A stretch of DNA of 64,000 nucleotides from Amycolatopsis sp. NBC_01480 (GTDB lineage: Bacteria; Actinomycetota; Actinomycetes; Mycobacteriales; Pseudonocardiaceae), in contig NZ_CP109442.1 of NCBI RefSeq assembly GCF_036227205.1, positions 6,076,001-6,140,000 of the forward strand. Direction: 5' to 3'. The translations under genes were made by a program, and so were the position numbers. Below are positions 17,116 to 26,276 of this stretch, piece after piece (the stretch's first letter is position 1; the number at the start of each line of letters is the position of its first letter). The notes under the pieces were generated by a model. It did no database searches. It was given only the letters and a program-made list of their open reading frames with translations, and was not told the origin of the DNA.

Positions 17116-17742
17116 TCAGGCGCCGAATTTCGCGGCTTCCGCAGCGAGGGACTCGACCGTGGCGAAGTCCTTGGCGGCCAGGGTCTTCTTCGGGGTCAGC
17201 CAGGAGCCGCCGATGCAGCCGACGTTGGGCAGGGCCAGGTAGGCCTCGGCGTTGGCCGGGGTGATGCCGCCGGTCGGGCAGAAGCGCAGGGACGGCAAGG
17301 GGCCGGCGATGGACTTCAGGTAGTCCACTCCGCCACTGGCCTCCGCGGGGAAGAACTTCAGCGCGGTCAGGCCCCGTTCGGCCAGCCGCATCGCTTCCGA
17401 CACCGTCGCGGCGCCCGGGAGGAACGGCAGGCCGGTGGCGAAGGCGGCTTCGAGGACGGTGTCCGTGGAGCCGGGCGTCACGAGGAACTTCGCGCCCGCG
17501 TCGGCGGACTGCTTGGCCTGGTCGGGGCTGGTCACGGTGCCGGCGCCGATCACGATGTCCGGCACCTCCGCGGCCACGCGCTCGATCGCGGCGAGCGCCA
17601 CGGGTGTGCGCAGGGTCAGCTCGATCACCCTGATGCCGCCGGCGAGCAGGGCGCGGGCGGCAGGCACCGCGTCATCGACGTCGTCGATCACCACGACGGG
17701 CATCACGGGGGACAGCTCGAGCAGGTCCGTGCCGGTGGTCAC
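17116..17742 (-). CDS. eda: KDPG aldolase (2-dehydro-3-deoxy-phosphogluconate aldolase)
   Basis: A 208-residue class I aldolase that splits 2-keto-3-deoxy-6-phosphogluconate into pyruvate and glyceraldehyde-3-phosphate. Catalytic E41 lies in [10 protein letters not shown] (38-46), and the Schiff-base lysine is K129 in [13 protein letters not shown] (127-138). Also visible are VIGAGTV (64-70), VTPGST (88-93) and the phosphate-binding GGI near the C-terminus. The GTG start overlaps the edd stop by four bases (GTGA), so the two are coupled. The following 272-bp gap to recX (16844-17115) holds only short GAAGAACCGG-type direct repeats. Confidence 0.95.
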   Translation of the reverse strand: MTTGTDLLELSPVMPVVVIDDVDDAVPAARALLAGGIRVIELTLRTPVALAAIERVAAEVPDIVIGAGTVTSPDQAKQSADAGAKFLVTPGSTDTVLEAAFATGLPFLPGAATVSEAMRLAERGLTALKFFPAEASGGVDYLKSIAGPLPSLRFCPTGGITPANAEAYLALPNVGCIGGSWLTPKKTLAAKDFATVESLAAEAAKFGA

Positions 17743-19721
17743 TGACCGACCTCCTGGGTTTCGAAAGCGGTTTCCAAAGCGGGCAGGTCGAATTCTCCGG
17801 GACCGAACCCCGGGCCACTGCCGCGGGGCGGCGGCCCCTGGACCCCGCGGAACAGGTCCAGCTCCGGCGTGAGCGCCCCGAAGACGCTCGCGCCCTGGTC
17901 GGCGGGACCGACCGCGCGGCGCAGCGCCCCGAACAGCTCCCGCCCGGTGCCGGTCCAGGATGCCTCGGACGGGGGCGCGTCCACCAGGTCGCGGCGGGCG
18001 AGTTCTTCGGCACCCACCAGCACGTCCAGCGTGCCGGAACGGGCGTCGAGGCGGATCACGTCGCCGTCGGCGATGCGGCCGATCGGCCCGCCCACGGCGG
18101 CTTCCGGCGTCACCTGGATCGCCGCCGGGATCTTGCCCGAGGCGCCCGACATGCGGCCGTCGGTGAGCAACGCCACCTGGTAACCCCGGTCCATCAGCAC
18201 GCCGAGCGCCGGCGTCAGGCCGTGCAGCTCCGGCATCCCGTTCGCCTGCGGGCCTTGCTGCCGCAGCACGACCACCACGTCGCGGTCCAGCTCGCCGGCC
18301 TCGAACGCCGCCTTGAACGCCTCCTGCGACGTGAACACCCGCGCCGGCGCCTGCACCACGCGGTGCTCCGGCGCCACGGCCGAAACCTTGGTCACCGCCC
18401 GGCCGAGGTTGCCCGCCACCATCCGCAGCCCGCCGTCCGGGGCGAACGGCCGCCACGCCGGGCGCAGCACGTCTTCGTCGAGGCTGCGGGTGGGCACGTC
18501 GCGCCACACCAGCTCGCCGTCGGACAGGATCGGCTCCTGCGTGTAGCGGCGCAGCCCGAACCCGGCGACGGTGTGCACGTCCTCGTGCAGCAGCCCCGCG
18601 TCCAGCAGCGTGCCCACCAGGAACTGGATGCCGCCGGCGGCGTGGAAGTGGTTGATGTCCGCGCTGCCGTTCGGGTACACCCGCGCCAGCAGCGGCACCA
18701 CCGCGGACAGGTCCGAGAAGTCGTCCCAGGTCAGCTGGATGCCCGCCGCGGCGGCGATCGAGACCAGGTGCATCGTGTGGTTGGTCGAGCCGCCCGTGGC
18801 CAGCAGGGCGATGACGCCGTTGACGAGCGCCTTTTCGTCCAGCACCAGGGAAATCGGCGTGTACGAATCGCCACGCGACAGCTGGACCATGCGCCGCCCG
18901 GCCTCCTCGGTCAGCGCCCGCCGCAGCGCCGAGTTCGGCTGGACGAAGCTGGCGCCGGGCAGGTGCAGGCCCATCACCTCGACCACCATCTGGTTCGAGT
19001 TGGCGGTGCCGTAAAACGTGCAGGTTCCCGCGGAGTGGTACGAAGCCGCTTCGGCGTCGAGAAGGTCTTCGCGCGTCGCGAGGCCCTCGGCGTACAGCTG
19101 CCGTACGCGGGCCTTTTCCTTGTTCGGCAGGCCGGAGTTCATCGGCCCCGCGGGCACGAGGATCGCCGGCAGGTGCCCGAACGACAGCGCGCCGGCCAGC
19201 AGGCCCGGCACGATCTTGTCGCACACGCCCAGCAGCAGCGCGGCGTCGAACATGTCGTGCGACAACGCGATCGCCGTCGCCATCGCGATCACCTCGCGGC
19301 TGAAGAGCGACAGCTCCATGCCCGGGCGGCCCTGCGTGATCCCGTCGCACATCGCGGGCACGCCGCCGGCGAACTGGGCGACGCCGCCGGCCTCGCGCAC
19401 CGACTTCTTCAGCCAGGCCGGGTACTCCTGCATCGGCTGGTGCGCGGAAAGCATGTCGTTGTAAGAGGAAACGATCGCGACGCCCGGCGCGCGGGCTTCG
19501 CGCAGCGCGGCCTTGTCGACGCCGTCCATCGCGGCGAAGCCGTGCGCGAGGTTGCTACAGGCGAGGCCGCGGCGGACCGGTCCTTCGTCATACGCCGCGG
19601 CACTGCGTTCGAGATAGGCCCCGCGCGTCGCCGCACTGCGCTCCACGATGCGGGCGGTGACTTCGGCGACGACGGGGTGCACAGGGGTTGGTTCGGCGGG
19701 CTGGTTCGGGATGCTGTTCAT
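17739..19721 (-). CDS. edd: phosphogluconate dehydratase
   Basis: A 660-residue Edd of the IlvD/Edd family, which dehydrates 6-phosphogluconate to KDPG using a [4Fe-4S] cluster. Diagnostic stretches are [66 protein letters not shown] and [17 protein letters not shown]. Cysteines in the CDG, VCDK and GTC segments fit the cluster ligands. The ATG at 19721 has GGGAG upstream; a longer open frame to 19826 is not family-like. With eda it gives a complete Entner-Doudoroff branch. An inverted repeat GAATC-N6-GATTC (19820-19835), about 100 bp upstream, is a possible operator. Confidence 0.95.
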   Translation of the reverse strand: MNSIPNQPAEPTPVHPVVAEVTARIVERSAATRGAYLERSAAAYDEGPVRRGLACSNLAHGFAAMDGVDKAALREARAPGVAIVSSYNDMLSAHQPMQEYPAWLKKSVREAGGVAQFAGGVPAMCDGITQGRPGMELSLFSREVIAMATAIALSHDMFDAALLLGVCDKIVPGLLAGALSFGHLPAILVPAGPMNSGLPNKEKARVRQLYAEGLATREDLLDAEAASYHSAGTCTFYGTANSNQMVVEVMGLHLPGASFVQPNSALRRALTEEAGRRMVQLSRGDSYTPISLVLDEKALVNGVIALLATGGSTNHTMHLVSIAAAAGIQLTWDDFSDLSAVVPLLARVYPNGSADINHFHAAGGIQFLVGTLLDAGLLHEDVHTVAGFGLRRYTQEPILSDGELVWRDVPTRSLDEDVLRPAWRPFAPDGGLRMVAGNLGRAVTKVSAVAPEHRVVQAPARVFTSQEAFKAAFEAGELDRDVVVVLRQQGPQANGMPELHGLTPALGVLMDRGYQVALLTDGRMSGASGKIPAAIQVTPEAAVGGPIGRIADGDVIRLDARSGTLDVLVGAEELARRDLVDAPPSEASWTGTGRELFGALRRAVGPADQGASVFGALTPELDLFRGVQGPPPRGSGPGFGPGEFDLPALETAFETQEVGQ

Positions 19722-19819
19722 GTCCGGCTCCCGGCTCACTGGTGGTGGGGGGTCCGCGGGACGGCAGCTCTGGCGTCGCAGGAACGTGACGTCAGCCACG
19801 GTAACCGGTCGGAGCCGCC

Positions 19820-19835
19820 GAATCAAAATCGATTC
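19820..19835. promoter_or_regulatory. inverted repeat upstream of edd
   Basis: GAATC (19820-19824), six bases, GATTC (19831-19835), within a locally AT-rich patch in the divergent edd/sdh spacer. It is a candidate operator only; no regulator gene is adjacent. Confidence 0.35.
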
Positions 19836-19977
19836 AGAAAACCCCTAGAGGTGAGCCCGATCACTCTCGGCTTAGTGGATGTGCTACTTGTCACAGTGCA
19901 CACAGCGGGGCAGAGTCGTAGGCGGCGACGTGATCGTCACCCCGGTCCTGTCAGCGCAGAGAAGAGGGAGGCACCCG

Positions 19978-20265
19978 ATGTCCACCACCGAACTCACTGA
20001 ACTGCGGCGCACCATTGGCCAGCTACGGCAGTGTGTGGGCGCCCTGCGCTCCCGGTACGGCGACGCGTCGGCCGTGCGCCGGCTGGCCAACGACGTCGAG
20101 CGGCTCGACATCGACACCGCCGACCTGGACGGGCACCCGCCCGCCGTGCCGGCCCAGGCGAAACCCGCCGAACGCGTCCCGGTGCCGGACACCCCGTATG
20201 ACCCGGCGCTGTGGCACGGCGCTGATGACGAGGGTGTCGGTGGCTACAAGCGCGACCAGCGGTGA
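19978..20265 (+). CDS. small conserved protein heading the succinate dehydrogenase operon
   Basis: A 95-residue soluble protein of unknown function. The N-terminal 50 residues are helical and charged (LTELRRTIGQLRQCVGALRS, then VRRLANDVERLDID), and the C-terminus has a PYDPALWHGADDEG segment. The ATG follows a GAGGGAG ribosome site; an upstream in-frame extension is not convincing. Its stop overlaps the start of the membrane subunit by four bases (GTGA), so it belongs to the operon. It might be an assembly or stability factor for the Sdh complex, judged only from position. Confidence 0.75.
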   Translation: MSTTELTELRRTIGQLRQCVGALRSRYGDASAVRRLANDVERLDIDTADLDGHPPAVPAQAKPAERVPVPDTPYDPALWHGADDEGVGGYKRDQR

Positions 20266-21092
20266 GCGCTCCCACTGACAACGACGTCAGCCGGGAGGGC
20301 ACCGGTGTTCGCGCACCGGGCCGGGCCCGGATCGCCGACCGGACCCTGCGGACCGACCGATGGTGGCTGCAGCCCCTGCTCACTGTGCTGGGGCTGGCCA
20401 CTTTCATCGTCTACGCCACGGTCCGGGCCTTCGTGCGCACCGCTTACTGGGTGCCCGATTACCACTATCTGACGCCGTTCTACTCGCCCTGTGTCTCCAC
20501 GTCCTGCGTCGCCGGCTCGAGCCACTTCGGGCACTGGTTCGGCGCTTTCCCGAGCTGGCTCCCGCTCGGGGCGCTGGTGCTGCCTTTCCTGCTCGGCTTC
20601 CGGCTGACGTGTTACTACTACCGCAAGGCGTACTACCGCTCGGTCTGGTTCTCGCCGCCGGCCTGCGCGGTCGCCGAGCCGCACGCGCGGTATTCGGGGG
20701 AGACGCGGCTGCCGCTGATCATCCAGAACGTGCACCGCTACTTCTTCTACGTGGCAACGATCGTCTCGCTGGTCAACACCTACGACGCGGTGATGGCGTT
20801 CCACAGCCCGAGCGGCTTCGGCTTCGGGCTCGGCAACATCATCATCGTCGCGAACGTGGTGCTGCTGTGGGCGTACACGCTGTCCTGCCACTCGTGCCGG
20901 CACGTGACCGGCGGCCGGCTCAAGCACTTCTCGAAGCATCCGGTGCGGTACTGGGTGTGGACCAAGGTCTCGAAACTCAACACCCGCCACATGACCCTCG
21001 CGTGGACGACCCTCGGCACGCTGGTGCTGACCGACCTCTACGTGATGCTCGTGTCGAGCGGCGCCATCGCGGACCTGCGTTTCGTGGGCTAG
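20262..21092 (+). CDS. succinate dehydrogenase membrane anchor (Rv0249c-like)
   Basis: A 276-residue integral membrane protein with about five helices, for example PLLTVLGLATFIVYATVRAF (about 37-56), LGALVLPFLLGF, YFFYVATIVSLVNTY and NIIIVANVVLLWAYTL. Histidines suitable for heme or quinone contact include HFGHWFG, NVHRYFF, LSCHSCRHVTGG and TRHMTLAW. Length and order (anchor-flavoprotein-iron/sulfur) match the Sdh1 type known in mycobacteria (Rv0249c-0247c), which uses one large anchor rather than separate C and D subunits. It anchors the complex and passes electrons to menaquinone. GTG start, coupled to the preceding small gene. Confidence 0.88.
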   Translation: MSAPTDNDVSREGTGVRAPGRARIADRTLRTDRWWLQPLLTVLGLATFIVYATVRAFVRTAYWVPDYHYLTPFYSPCVSTSCVAGSSHFGHWFGAFPSWLPLGALVLPFLLGFRLTCYYYRKAYYRSVWFSPPACAVAEPHARYSGETRLPLIIQNVHRYFFYVATIVSLVNTYDAVMAFHSPSGFGFGLGNIIIVANVVLLWAYTLSCHSCRHVTGGRLKHFSKHPVRYWVWTKVSKLNTRHMTLAWTTLGTLVLTDLYVMLVSSGAIADLRFVG

Positions 21093-21179
21093 CGTCGGCA
21101 GCCGCACCGGCGGCGCGAGAGAAAACCGGCAGTAATCAAGAACAACGGCGTTCCAGCAGCTCTCGAGGTGGCTCTATTC

Positions 21180-23099
21180 ATGACCGAGGTCGAACGGCAC
21201 AGCTACGACGTGGTGGTGATCGGTGCCGGCGGCGCCGGTCTGCGCGCGGTGATCGAAGCGCGCGAACAGGGTTACAGCGTCGCGGTGGTGTGCAAGTCCT
21301 TGTTCGGCAAGGCCCACACTGTGATGGCCGAAGGCGGCTGCGCGGCGTCGATGGGCAACGCGAACTCCAATGACAACTGGCAGGTGCACTTCCGCGACAC
21401 CATGCGCGGCGGGAAGTTCCTGAACAACTGGCGGATGGCCGAGCTGCACGCCAAGGAGGCGCCGGACCGGGTCTGGGAGCTGGAGACCTACGGCGCGCTG
21501 TTCGACCGCACCGCCGACGGCCGGATCAGCCAGCGCAACTTCGGCGGGCACACCTACCCGCGGCTGGCGCACGTCGGCGACCGGACCGGGCTCGAGCTGA
21601 TCCGCACGATGCAGCAGAAGATCGTTTCGCTGCAGCAGGAGGACTTCGCGAAGTTCGGTGACTACGAGGCGCGGATCAAGGTCTTCGCCGAGTGCACCGT
21701 CACCGAGCTGCTGCTCGACGGCGGCGCGGTGGCCGGCGCGTTCGGCTACTGGCGCGAGAGCGGCCGGTTCGTCCTGTTCGACGCGCCCGCGGTGGTGCTC
21801 GCGACGGGCGGCATCGGCAAGTCGTTCAAGGTCACGTCGAACTCGTGGGAGTACACCGGCGACGGCCACGCGCTGGCCCTGCGCGCGGGCGCGAAGCTGA
21901 TCAACATGGAGTTCGTCCAGTTCCACCCCACCGGGATGGTCTGGCCGCCGAGCGTGAAGGGCATCCTCGTGACCGAGGGCGTCCGCGGCGACGGCGGCGT
22001 GCTGAAGAACTCCGACGACGAGCGGTTCATGTTCGGCTACGTGCCGGAGGTGTTCAAGGGCCAGTACGCGGACAGCGTCGAGGAGGCCGACCGCTGGTAC
22101 GCCGACGCGGACAACAACCGCCGCACGCCGGACCTGCTGCCGCGGGACGAGGTGGCGCGCGCGATCAACTCGGAGGTCAAGGAGGGCCGCGGCTCGCCGC
22201 ACGGCGGGGTGTTCCTCGACATCGCGAGCCGGCTCCCGGCCGAGGAGATCAAGCGCCGGCTGCCGTCGATGTACCACCAGTTCAAGGAGCTGGCCGACGT
22301 CGACATCACCAAGGAGGCCATGGAGGTCGGCCCCACCTGCCACTACGTGATGGGCGGCATCGAGGTCGACCCGGACACCGGCGCGGCGAGCGTGCCGGGC
22401 CTGTTCGCGGCGGGCGAGTGCTCCGGCGGCATGCACGGCTCCAACCGCCTGGGCGGCAACTCGCTGTCCGACCTGCTGGTGTTCGGCCGCCGGGCCGGGC
22501 TGGGCGCGGCGGCGTACGTCGGCGGGCTCGGCGAGAGCAGGCCGGCGGTCGGTCAGTCCGATGTGGACGCTGCGGCGAAGATGGCGCTGGCGCCGTTCGA
22601 CCCGCCCGAAGAGGGCGTCGCCGAGAACCCCTACACCCTGCACACCGAGCTGCAGCAGTCGATGAACGACCTGGTCGGCATCATCCGCAAGGCCGGGGAG
22701 ATCCGGCAGGCGCTGGAGAAGCTCGGCGAGATCCGGCAGCGGATCCTGCGCGTGACGGTGGAGGGGCACCGGCAGTTCAACCCGGGCTGGCACCTCGCCG
22801 TCGACCTGCGCAACATGCTGCTGGTCAGCGAATGCGTGGCCCGCGCCGCGCTCACCCGCACCGAGAGCCGCGGCGGCCACACCCGCGACGACTATCCGGG
22901 CATGGACGCGGAGTGGCGGCACAAGCTGCTGGTCTGCTCCGCCGTCGCCGGGGACAACCCGACGGTGCCGGACGTCGACGTGGTGGTGGAAGAGCAGCTC
23001 CCGCTGCGGCAGGACCTGCTGGAGCTGTTCGAGCTCGACGAGCTGGGCAAGTACTACACCGACGGCGAGCTCGAGACCCACCCCGGGAGGAACTCGTGA
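21180..23099 (+). CDS. sdhA: succinate dehydrogenase/fumarate reductase flavoprotein subunit
   Basis: A 639-residue FAD subunit that oxidises succinate to fumarate. The dinucleotide fold is VVVIGAGGAGLRA (residues 11-23), and the presumed flavin-linked histidine is H46 in KAHTVMAEGGCAAS. Substrate-site motifs include NFGGHTYPR, FVQFHPTGM, ILVTEGVRGDGG and HYVMGGIEVDPDTG, with GRRAGLGAA and the C-terminal RNMLLVSE region. The ATG at 21180 has GAGGTGG about 7 nt upstream; a GTG at 21168 would add four residues. It ends in a four-base overlap (GTGA) with the iron-sulfur subunit gene. Confidence 0.96.
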   Translation: MTEVERHSYDVVVIGAGGAGLRAVIEAREQGYSVAVVCKSLFGKAHTVMAEGGCAASMGNANSNDNWQVHFRDTMRGGKFLNNWRMAELHAKEAPDRVWELETYGALFDRTADGRISQRNFGGHTYPRLAHVGDRTGLELIRTMQQKIVSLQQEDFAKFGDYEARIKVFAECTVTELLLDGGAVAGAFGYWRESGRFVLFDAPAVVLATGGIGKSFKVTSNSWEYTGDGHALALRAGAKLINMEFVQFHPTGMVWPPSVKGILVTEGVRGDGGVLKNSDDERFMFGYVPEVFKGQYADSVEEADRWYADADNNRRTPDLLPRDEVARAINSEVKEGRGSPHGGVFLDIASRLPAEEIKRRLPSMYHQFKELADVDITKEAMEVGPTCHYVMGGIEVDPDTGAASVPGLFAAGECSGGMHGSNRLGGNSLSDLLVFGRRAGLGAAAYVGGLGESRPAVGQSDVDAAAKMALAPFDPPEEGVAENPYTLHTELQQSMNDLVGIIRKAGEIRQALEKLGEIRQRILRVTVEGHRQFNPGWHLAVDLRNMLLVSECVARAALTRTESRGGHTRDDYPGMDAEWRHKLLVCSAVAGDNPTVPDVDVVVEEQLPLRQDLLELFELDELGKYYTDGELETHPGRNS

Positions 23100-23848
23100 G
23101 TTACAAGGCCAGTTTCCGGGTCTGGCGCGGTGACGACACCGCCGGCGAGCTGCAGGACTTCAAGGTCGAGGTGAACGAGGGCGAGGTGGTGCTCGACATC
23201 ATCCACCGCCTGCAGGCCACCCAGGTCTCGGACCTCGCCGTGCGCTGGAACTGCAAGGCGGGCAAGTGCGGCTCGTGCTCGGCGGAGATCAACGGCAAGC
23301 CGCGGCTGCTGTGCATGACGCGGATGTCCACGTTCACCGAGGACGAGGTCGTCACCGTCACGCCGCTGCGCACCTTCCCGGTGATCCGCGACCTGGTCAC
23401 CGACGTGTCGTTCAACTACGCCAAGGCGCGGGAGATTCCGTCGTTCACGCCGCCGAAGGACCTGCAGCCGGGGGAGTACCGGATGCAGCAGGTGGACGTC
23501 GAGCGCTCGCAGGAGTTCCGCAAGTGCATCGAGTGCTTCCTGTGCCAGAACACCTGCCACGTGGTGCGCGACCACGAGGAGAACAAGGAGAACTTCGCCG
23601 GGCCGCGGTACCTGATGCGGATCGCCGAACTGGAGATGCACCCGCTCGACGTCGCCGACCGCCGGGACGCCGCGCAGGAGGAGCACGGCCTCGGCCTGTG
23701 CAACATCACCAAGTGCTGCACCGAGGTGTGCCCGGAAGGCATCCACATCACCGACAACGCGCTGATCCCGATGAAGGAGCGGGTCGCCGACCAGAAGTAC
23801 GACCCGATCGTCTGGCTCGGCAACAAGCTCTTCCGCCGCGATCGGTGA
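23096..23848 (+). CDS. sdhB: succinate dehydrogenase/fumarate reductase iron-sulfur subunit
   Basis: A 250-residue protein carrying electrons from the flavin to quinone. The [2Fe-2S] ligands are C53, C58, C61 and C73 in the plant-type ferredoxin domain. The C-terminal domain holds the clusters of CIECFLCQNTC (about 142-152) and CNITKCCTEVCPEG (about 200-213). Length is normal. The GTG start overlaps sdhA by four bases, and the stop again overlaps the next gene by four bases (GTGA). The operon therefore has four coupled junctions, including one with an unrelated nucleotidyltransferase-type gene. Confidence 0.96.
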   Translation: MSYKASFRVWRGDDTAGELQDFKVEVNEGEVVLDIIHRLQATQVSDLAVRWNCKAGKCGSCSAEINGKPRLLCMTRMSTFTEDEVVTVTPLRTFPVIRDLVTDVSFNYAKAREIPSFTPPKDLQPGEYRMQQVDVERSQEFRKCIECFLCQNTCHVVRDHEENKENFAGPRYLMRIAELEMHPLDVADRRDAAQEEHGLGLCNITKCCTEVCPEGIHITDNALIPMKERVADQKYDPIVWLGNKLFRRDR

Positions 23849-24471
23849 CGCCGGCGCGGGACGAGCTGGCCGGGGCGGTGATCGCGGCGCTGACCGCGGC
23901 CGGCCCCGGCTCTCGCGCGGGATTGCTCGGCTCGCTCGCGGCGGGGACCGCTGACGGCTACAGCGATATCGACGTGGAGTGGGTGGTCCCGGACGGCCGG
24001 CTCGACGCCTGTGCCGCCCAGGCGCGATCGGTGCTGGAACGGGTCCGGCCGGTCGCCGCGGTGCGCACGTCGCCGGACTTCTTGCACTCGCCCATGCGGC
24101 GGCTGTTGTTCGTGCGATTCACTGGTGTGCCGTTGTTCTGGCGGCTTGATCTTGCTGTGCGCGAGGCTTCGGCGCCCGTGGATCCGGCCTTCGATGAGCC
24201 GGTAGCGCCCGCTCGGGACGACGAGTGGTCCCGCCCGGCGAGCGCGCTGGCCAACGCGCTGGGCGCGGTGAAAGCCGTGGCGCGCGGGCGGTTCGAGGAC
24301 GCGCGCGGCCTGCTGGACCGCGGGTTCGCCCGGATCGGCGTGGCCGATTCGGCGAGCGGGCGGTGGGTAAACGACATCACGCGGCTGGCCCGCGCGGCCG
24401 TGGTTCAGGAACCCGGGCTGACCGCGCTGGCGGAGGAGACGGTCCAGCTGGCCGGGGCGGAACTCGGCTGA
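23845..24471 (+). CDS. nucleotidyltransferase-domain protein
   Basis: A 208-residue protein. LLGSLAAGTADGYSDIDVEW (27-46) contains the polymerase-beta-type nucleotidyltransferase signature GS-x9-SDID: G29-S30 and D41/D43, the usual Mg2+ ligands. The rest is alpha-helical (ANALGAVKAVARGRFEDARG near 135-154), like the C-terminal bundle of aminoglycoside or MNT-type nucleotidyltransferases. The substrate could be a small molecule, a protein or tRNA. The GTG overlaps the sdhB stop by four bases, so it is coupled to the respiratory operon, an unusual partner. A third, downstream acidic ligand was not located with certainty. Confidence 0.75.
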   Translation: MTPARDELAGAVIAALTAAGPGSRAGLLGSLAAGTADGYSDIDVEWVVPDGRLDACAAQARSVLERVRPVAAVRTSPDFLHSPMRRLLFVRFTGVPLFWRLDLAVREASAPVDPAFDEPVAPARDDEWSRPASALANALGAVKAVARGRFEDARGLLDRGFARIGVADSASGRWVNDITRLARAAVVQEPGLTALAEETVQLAGAELG

Positions 24472-24502
24472 GCCCCGCCCCGGCGCTGGATTCAGTTGCC
24501 CG

Positions 24503-24946
24503 TCAGATGTGGTAGTCGACGTTCGCGGCCAGCGAGGTCGGGTTGGCCTTCACGCGGACTTCCAGCATGGACGCCGTGTTCGACGGCCACTTGATCGTGC
24601 CCGTGCCCTTGGTGCCGCAGCTGACCGACTGCCACGCGTCCGGGTGCACGGCCTTGCTCATCCGGGCCTCGACGCACGCGGACTGGTTGGTGCTCTCCTG
24701 CACGCTCCAGTAGACGCGGAGCTTGCCGCTCCAGCCGCTGGCCGGGCTGGTGTAGGAGCACTTCTTCGAGACCGGGCCCCACTTGCCGACGATCCCGGAA
24801 GCGGTGCCGCTGCAGAGCCACATTGCGCTGTTCGGCGCCGCCGAAGCCGGTGCCGCGGCGAGGCCCGCCGAAAGCAGCGAGGTCACCGCGAACGCAGCGG
24901 CGACGGACGCGATGCGGGCGCGTTTGGGCGCAAGCTTTTCCATCAT
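24503..24946 (-). CDS. small secreted protein of unknown function
   Basis: A 147-residue protein with a classical Sec signal peptide: basic N-region (MMEKLAPKRAR), hydrophobic core (IASVAAAFAVTSLLSAGLAA) and a probable signal peptidase I site after APASA (about residue 36). The mature part of about 110 residues has four cysteines (WLCSG, KKCSY, SACVE, VSCGT) that could form two disulfides, and many Ser, Thr and Trp residues, like small beta-rich extracellular proteins. No enzymatic motif is visible. A GGGAAAGAGA segment precedes the ATG. It converges with the nucleotidyltransferase gene and is divergent from the amidohydrolase gene. Confidence 0.8.
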   Translation of the reverse strand: MMEKLAPKRARIASVAAAFAVTSLLSAGLAAAPASAAPNSAMWLCSGTASGIVGKWGPVSKKCSYTSPASGWSGKLRVYWSVQESTNQSACVEARMSKAVHPDAWQSVSCGTKGTGTIKWPSNTASMLEVRVKANPTSLAANVDYHI

Positions 24947-25102
24947 GTTCTCTCTTTCCCCAGATCTCCCAGTAGCGGCCGTTCATGATCAACGGCCTGT
25001 GCCGAGTATTGCAGTCACCGCGCCGGAATGCACGGCCTGGGTGGAAAAAAACCCACGAGCAGGGCAAATGCGAAGGGGCCCAGCCTTTACTTGATGTTTC
25101 GT

Positions 25103-25108
25103 TAAGGT
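25103..25108 (+). promoter_or_regulatory. -10 hexamer TAAGGT, leaderless start
   Basis: TAAGGT ends 6 nt before the GTG of the amidohydrolase gene, in an AT-richer patch (TTTACTTGATGTTTCGTTAA). No ribosome site intervenes. Confidence 0.5.
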
Positions 25109-25114
25109 GAGCTC

Positions 25115-26254
25115 GTGCTGATTACGAACGTGTCCGTAATGGACGTCGAACGCGGGGTGACCGAGGTCGCGAACGTGCTCCTGCGCGATGGGGTGATCCA
25201 GTTCGTCGGATCCGATGTGGACGGCCCGGATCCCTTTGACGGCAACGGCGGGCTGCTGCTGCCCGGTTTGGTCGACTGTCACGCGCACGTCGCTTTCCCC
25301 GGTCCGGACCCGCTGCCACGCAGCGCCCGGGTGATCGAGGCGGTTTCCGTCCTCAGTGGACTTCTGGCGCGCGGGGTGACGACCGTGCGCGACGCGTGGG
25401 GAGCGGACGCCGGGTTCCGGCACGCGCTGCGCGAGGGCTGGATCACCGGGCCGGACCTGCTCCTGAGCCTGCGGCAGCTGTCGCCGACCGGCGGGCTCGG
25501 CGACTGGTGGGAGCCCGATTCCGGGCGCAAGGACCGGATCGCGGACCCGTCGTTGCCGGACAGCGTGTTCGACGGGCCGGACGAAGCGCGCGCGGCGGTG
25601 CGGCGCATGGTGCGGGCCGGCGCCGACTGGATCAAGCTCGGCGCGAGCGGCGCGATGGCCTCGATCCGCGAGGGCCGCAGCGTCGAGCCGACGGACGCGG
25701 AGCTGCACGCAGTGGTGGACGAGGCCGGCCGCTGCGGCCGTGACGTGATGGCGCACGCGCACACCGCGCGTTCGGCCGCGGCCGCCGCCCGGGCCGGGGT
25801 GCGCAGCATCGAGCACGGTGTGTTCCTCGACGAAGCCGCGGTGACGGCGATGCGCGAGAGCGGCTGCTGGTACGTGCCCACCCTCGCGCCTCTTGACGGC
25901 GACCCGGACGCGCGCCGTGCGCACCGGCGTTCGCTGGACCTGGCCCAGGCGGCGGGTGTCCCGATCGCGGCGGGCTCCGACCTCGCGGCCCGGCCCCATG
26001 TCGACTTGACGACCGAGCTGCGGCTGCTGGCCGAGGCCGGTCTCGGCGCGGCCGGTGCGGTGCGCGCGGCCACGAGCGAGGCGGCCCGCCTGCTGCGGCT
26101 CGACGACCGCGGGCGGATCGAACCGGGGCTGCGCGCGGATCTCGTCCTGCTGCAGGGACCGGAGGTGGACGTGACGGACTTCGCGGGCCGCGTTCGTGCG
26201 GTCTGGCAGCAAGGGCGGCTCGTGACGGACCGAAATCCGTTCGCAGTGCGGTAG
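25115..26254 (+). CDS. amidohydrolase-family metal-dependent hydrolase
   Basis: A 379-residue imidazolonepropionase-like amidohydrolase. The metal-binding HxH is H56-A-H58 in LVDCHAHVAF, and a lysine of the carbamate type lies in WIKLGASGAM near residue 171. Later metal histidines are in MAHAHT (about 212-217) and SIEHGVF (about 230-236), and the terminal aspartate is in AGSDLA (about 288-293). These enzymes hydrolyse cyclic amides, dipeptides or similar C-N bonds; the natural substrate is not predictable. The N- and C-terminal beta-sandwich (MLITNVSVMDVERG, VWQQGRLVTDRN) is complete. It is probably leaderless and lies 22 bp before the DUF4037 gene, possibly one transcript. Confidence 0.87.
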   Translation: MLITNVSVMDVERGVTEVANVLLRDGVIQFVGSDVDGPDPFDGNGGLLLPGLVDCHAHVAFPGPDPLPRSARVIEAVSVLSGLLARGVTTVRDAWGADAGFRHALREGWITGPDLLLSLRQLSPTGGLGDWWEPDSGRKDRIADPSLPDSVFDGPDEARAAVRRMVRAGADWIKLGASGAMASIREGRSVEPTDAELHAVVDEAGRCGRDVMAHAHTARSAAAAARAGVRSIEHGVFLDEAAVTAMRESGCWYVPTLAPLDGDPDARRAHRRSLDLAQAAGVPIAAGSDLAARPHVDLTTELRLLAEAGLGAAGAVRAATSEAARLLRLDDRGRIEPGLRADLVLLQGPEVDVTDFAGRVRAVWQQGRLVTDRNPFAVR

Positions 26255-26276
26255 CCGGATCGGCAGACTGGACACT

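Noticed and set aside
20272..20280. Minus-strand TTGTCAGTG, an exact PafBC-type upstream element
   Set aside because: It lies inside the Sdh anchor gene, and the sequence 8 nt further (CACCGC) is not a TANNNT -10.
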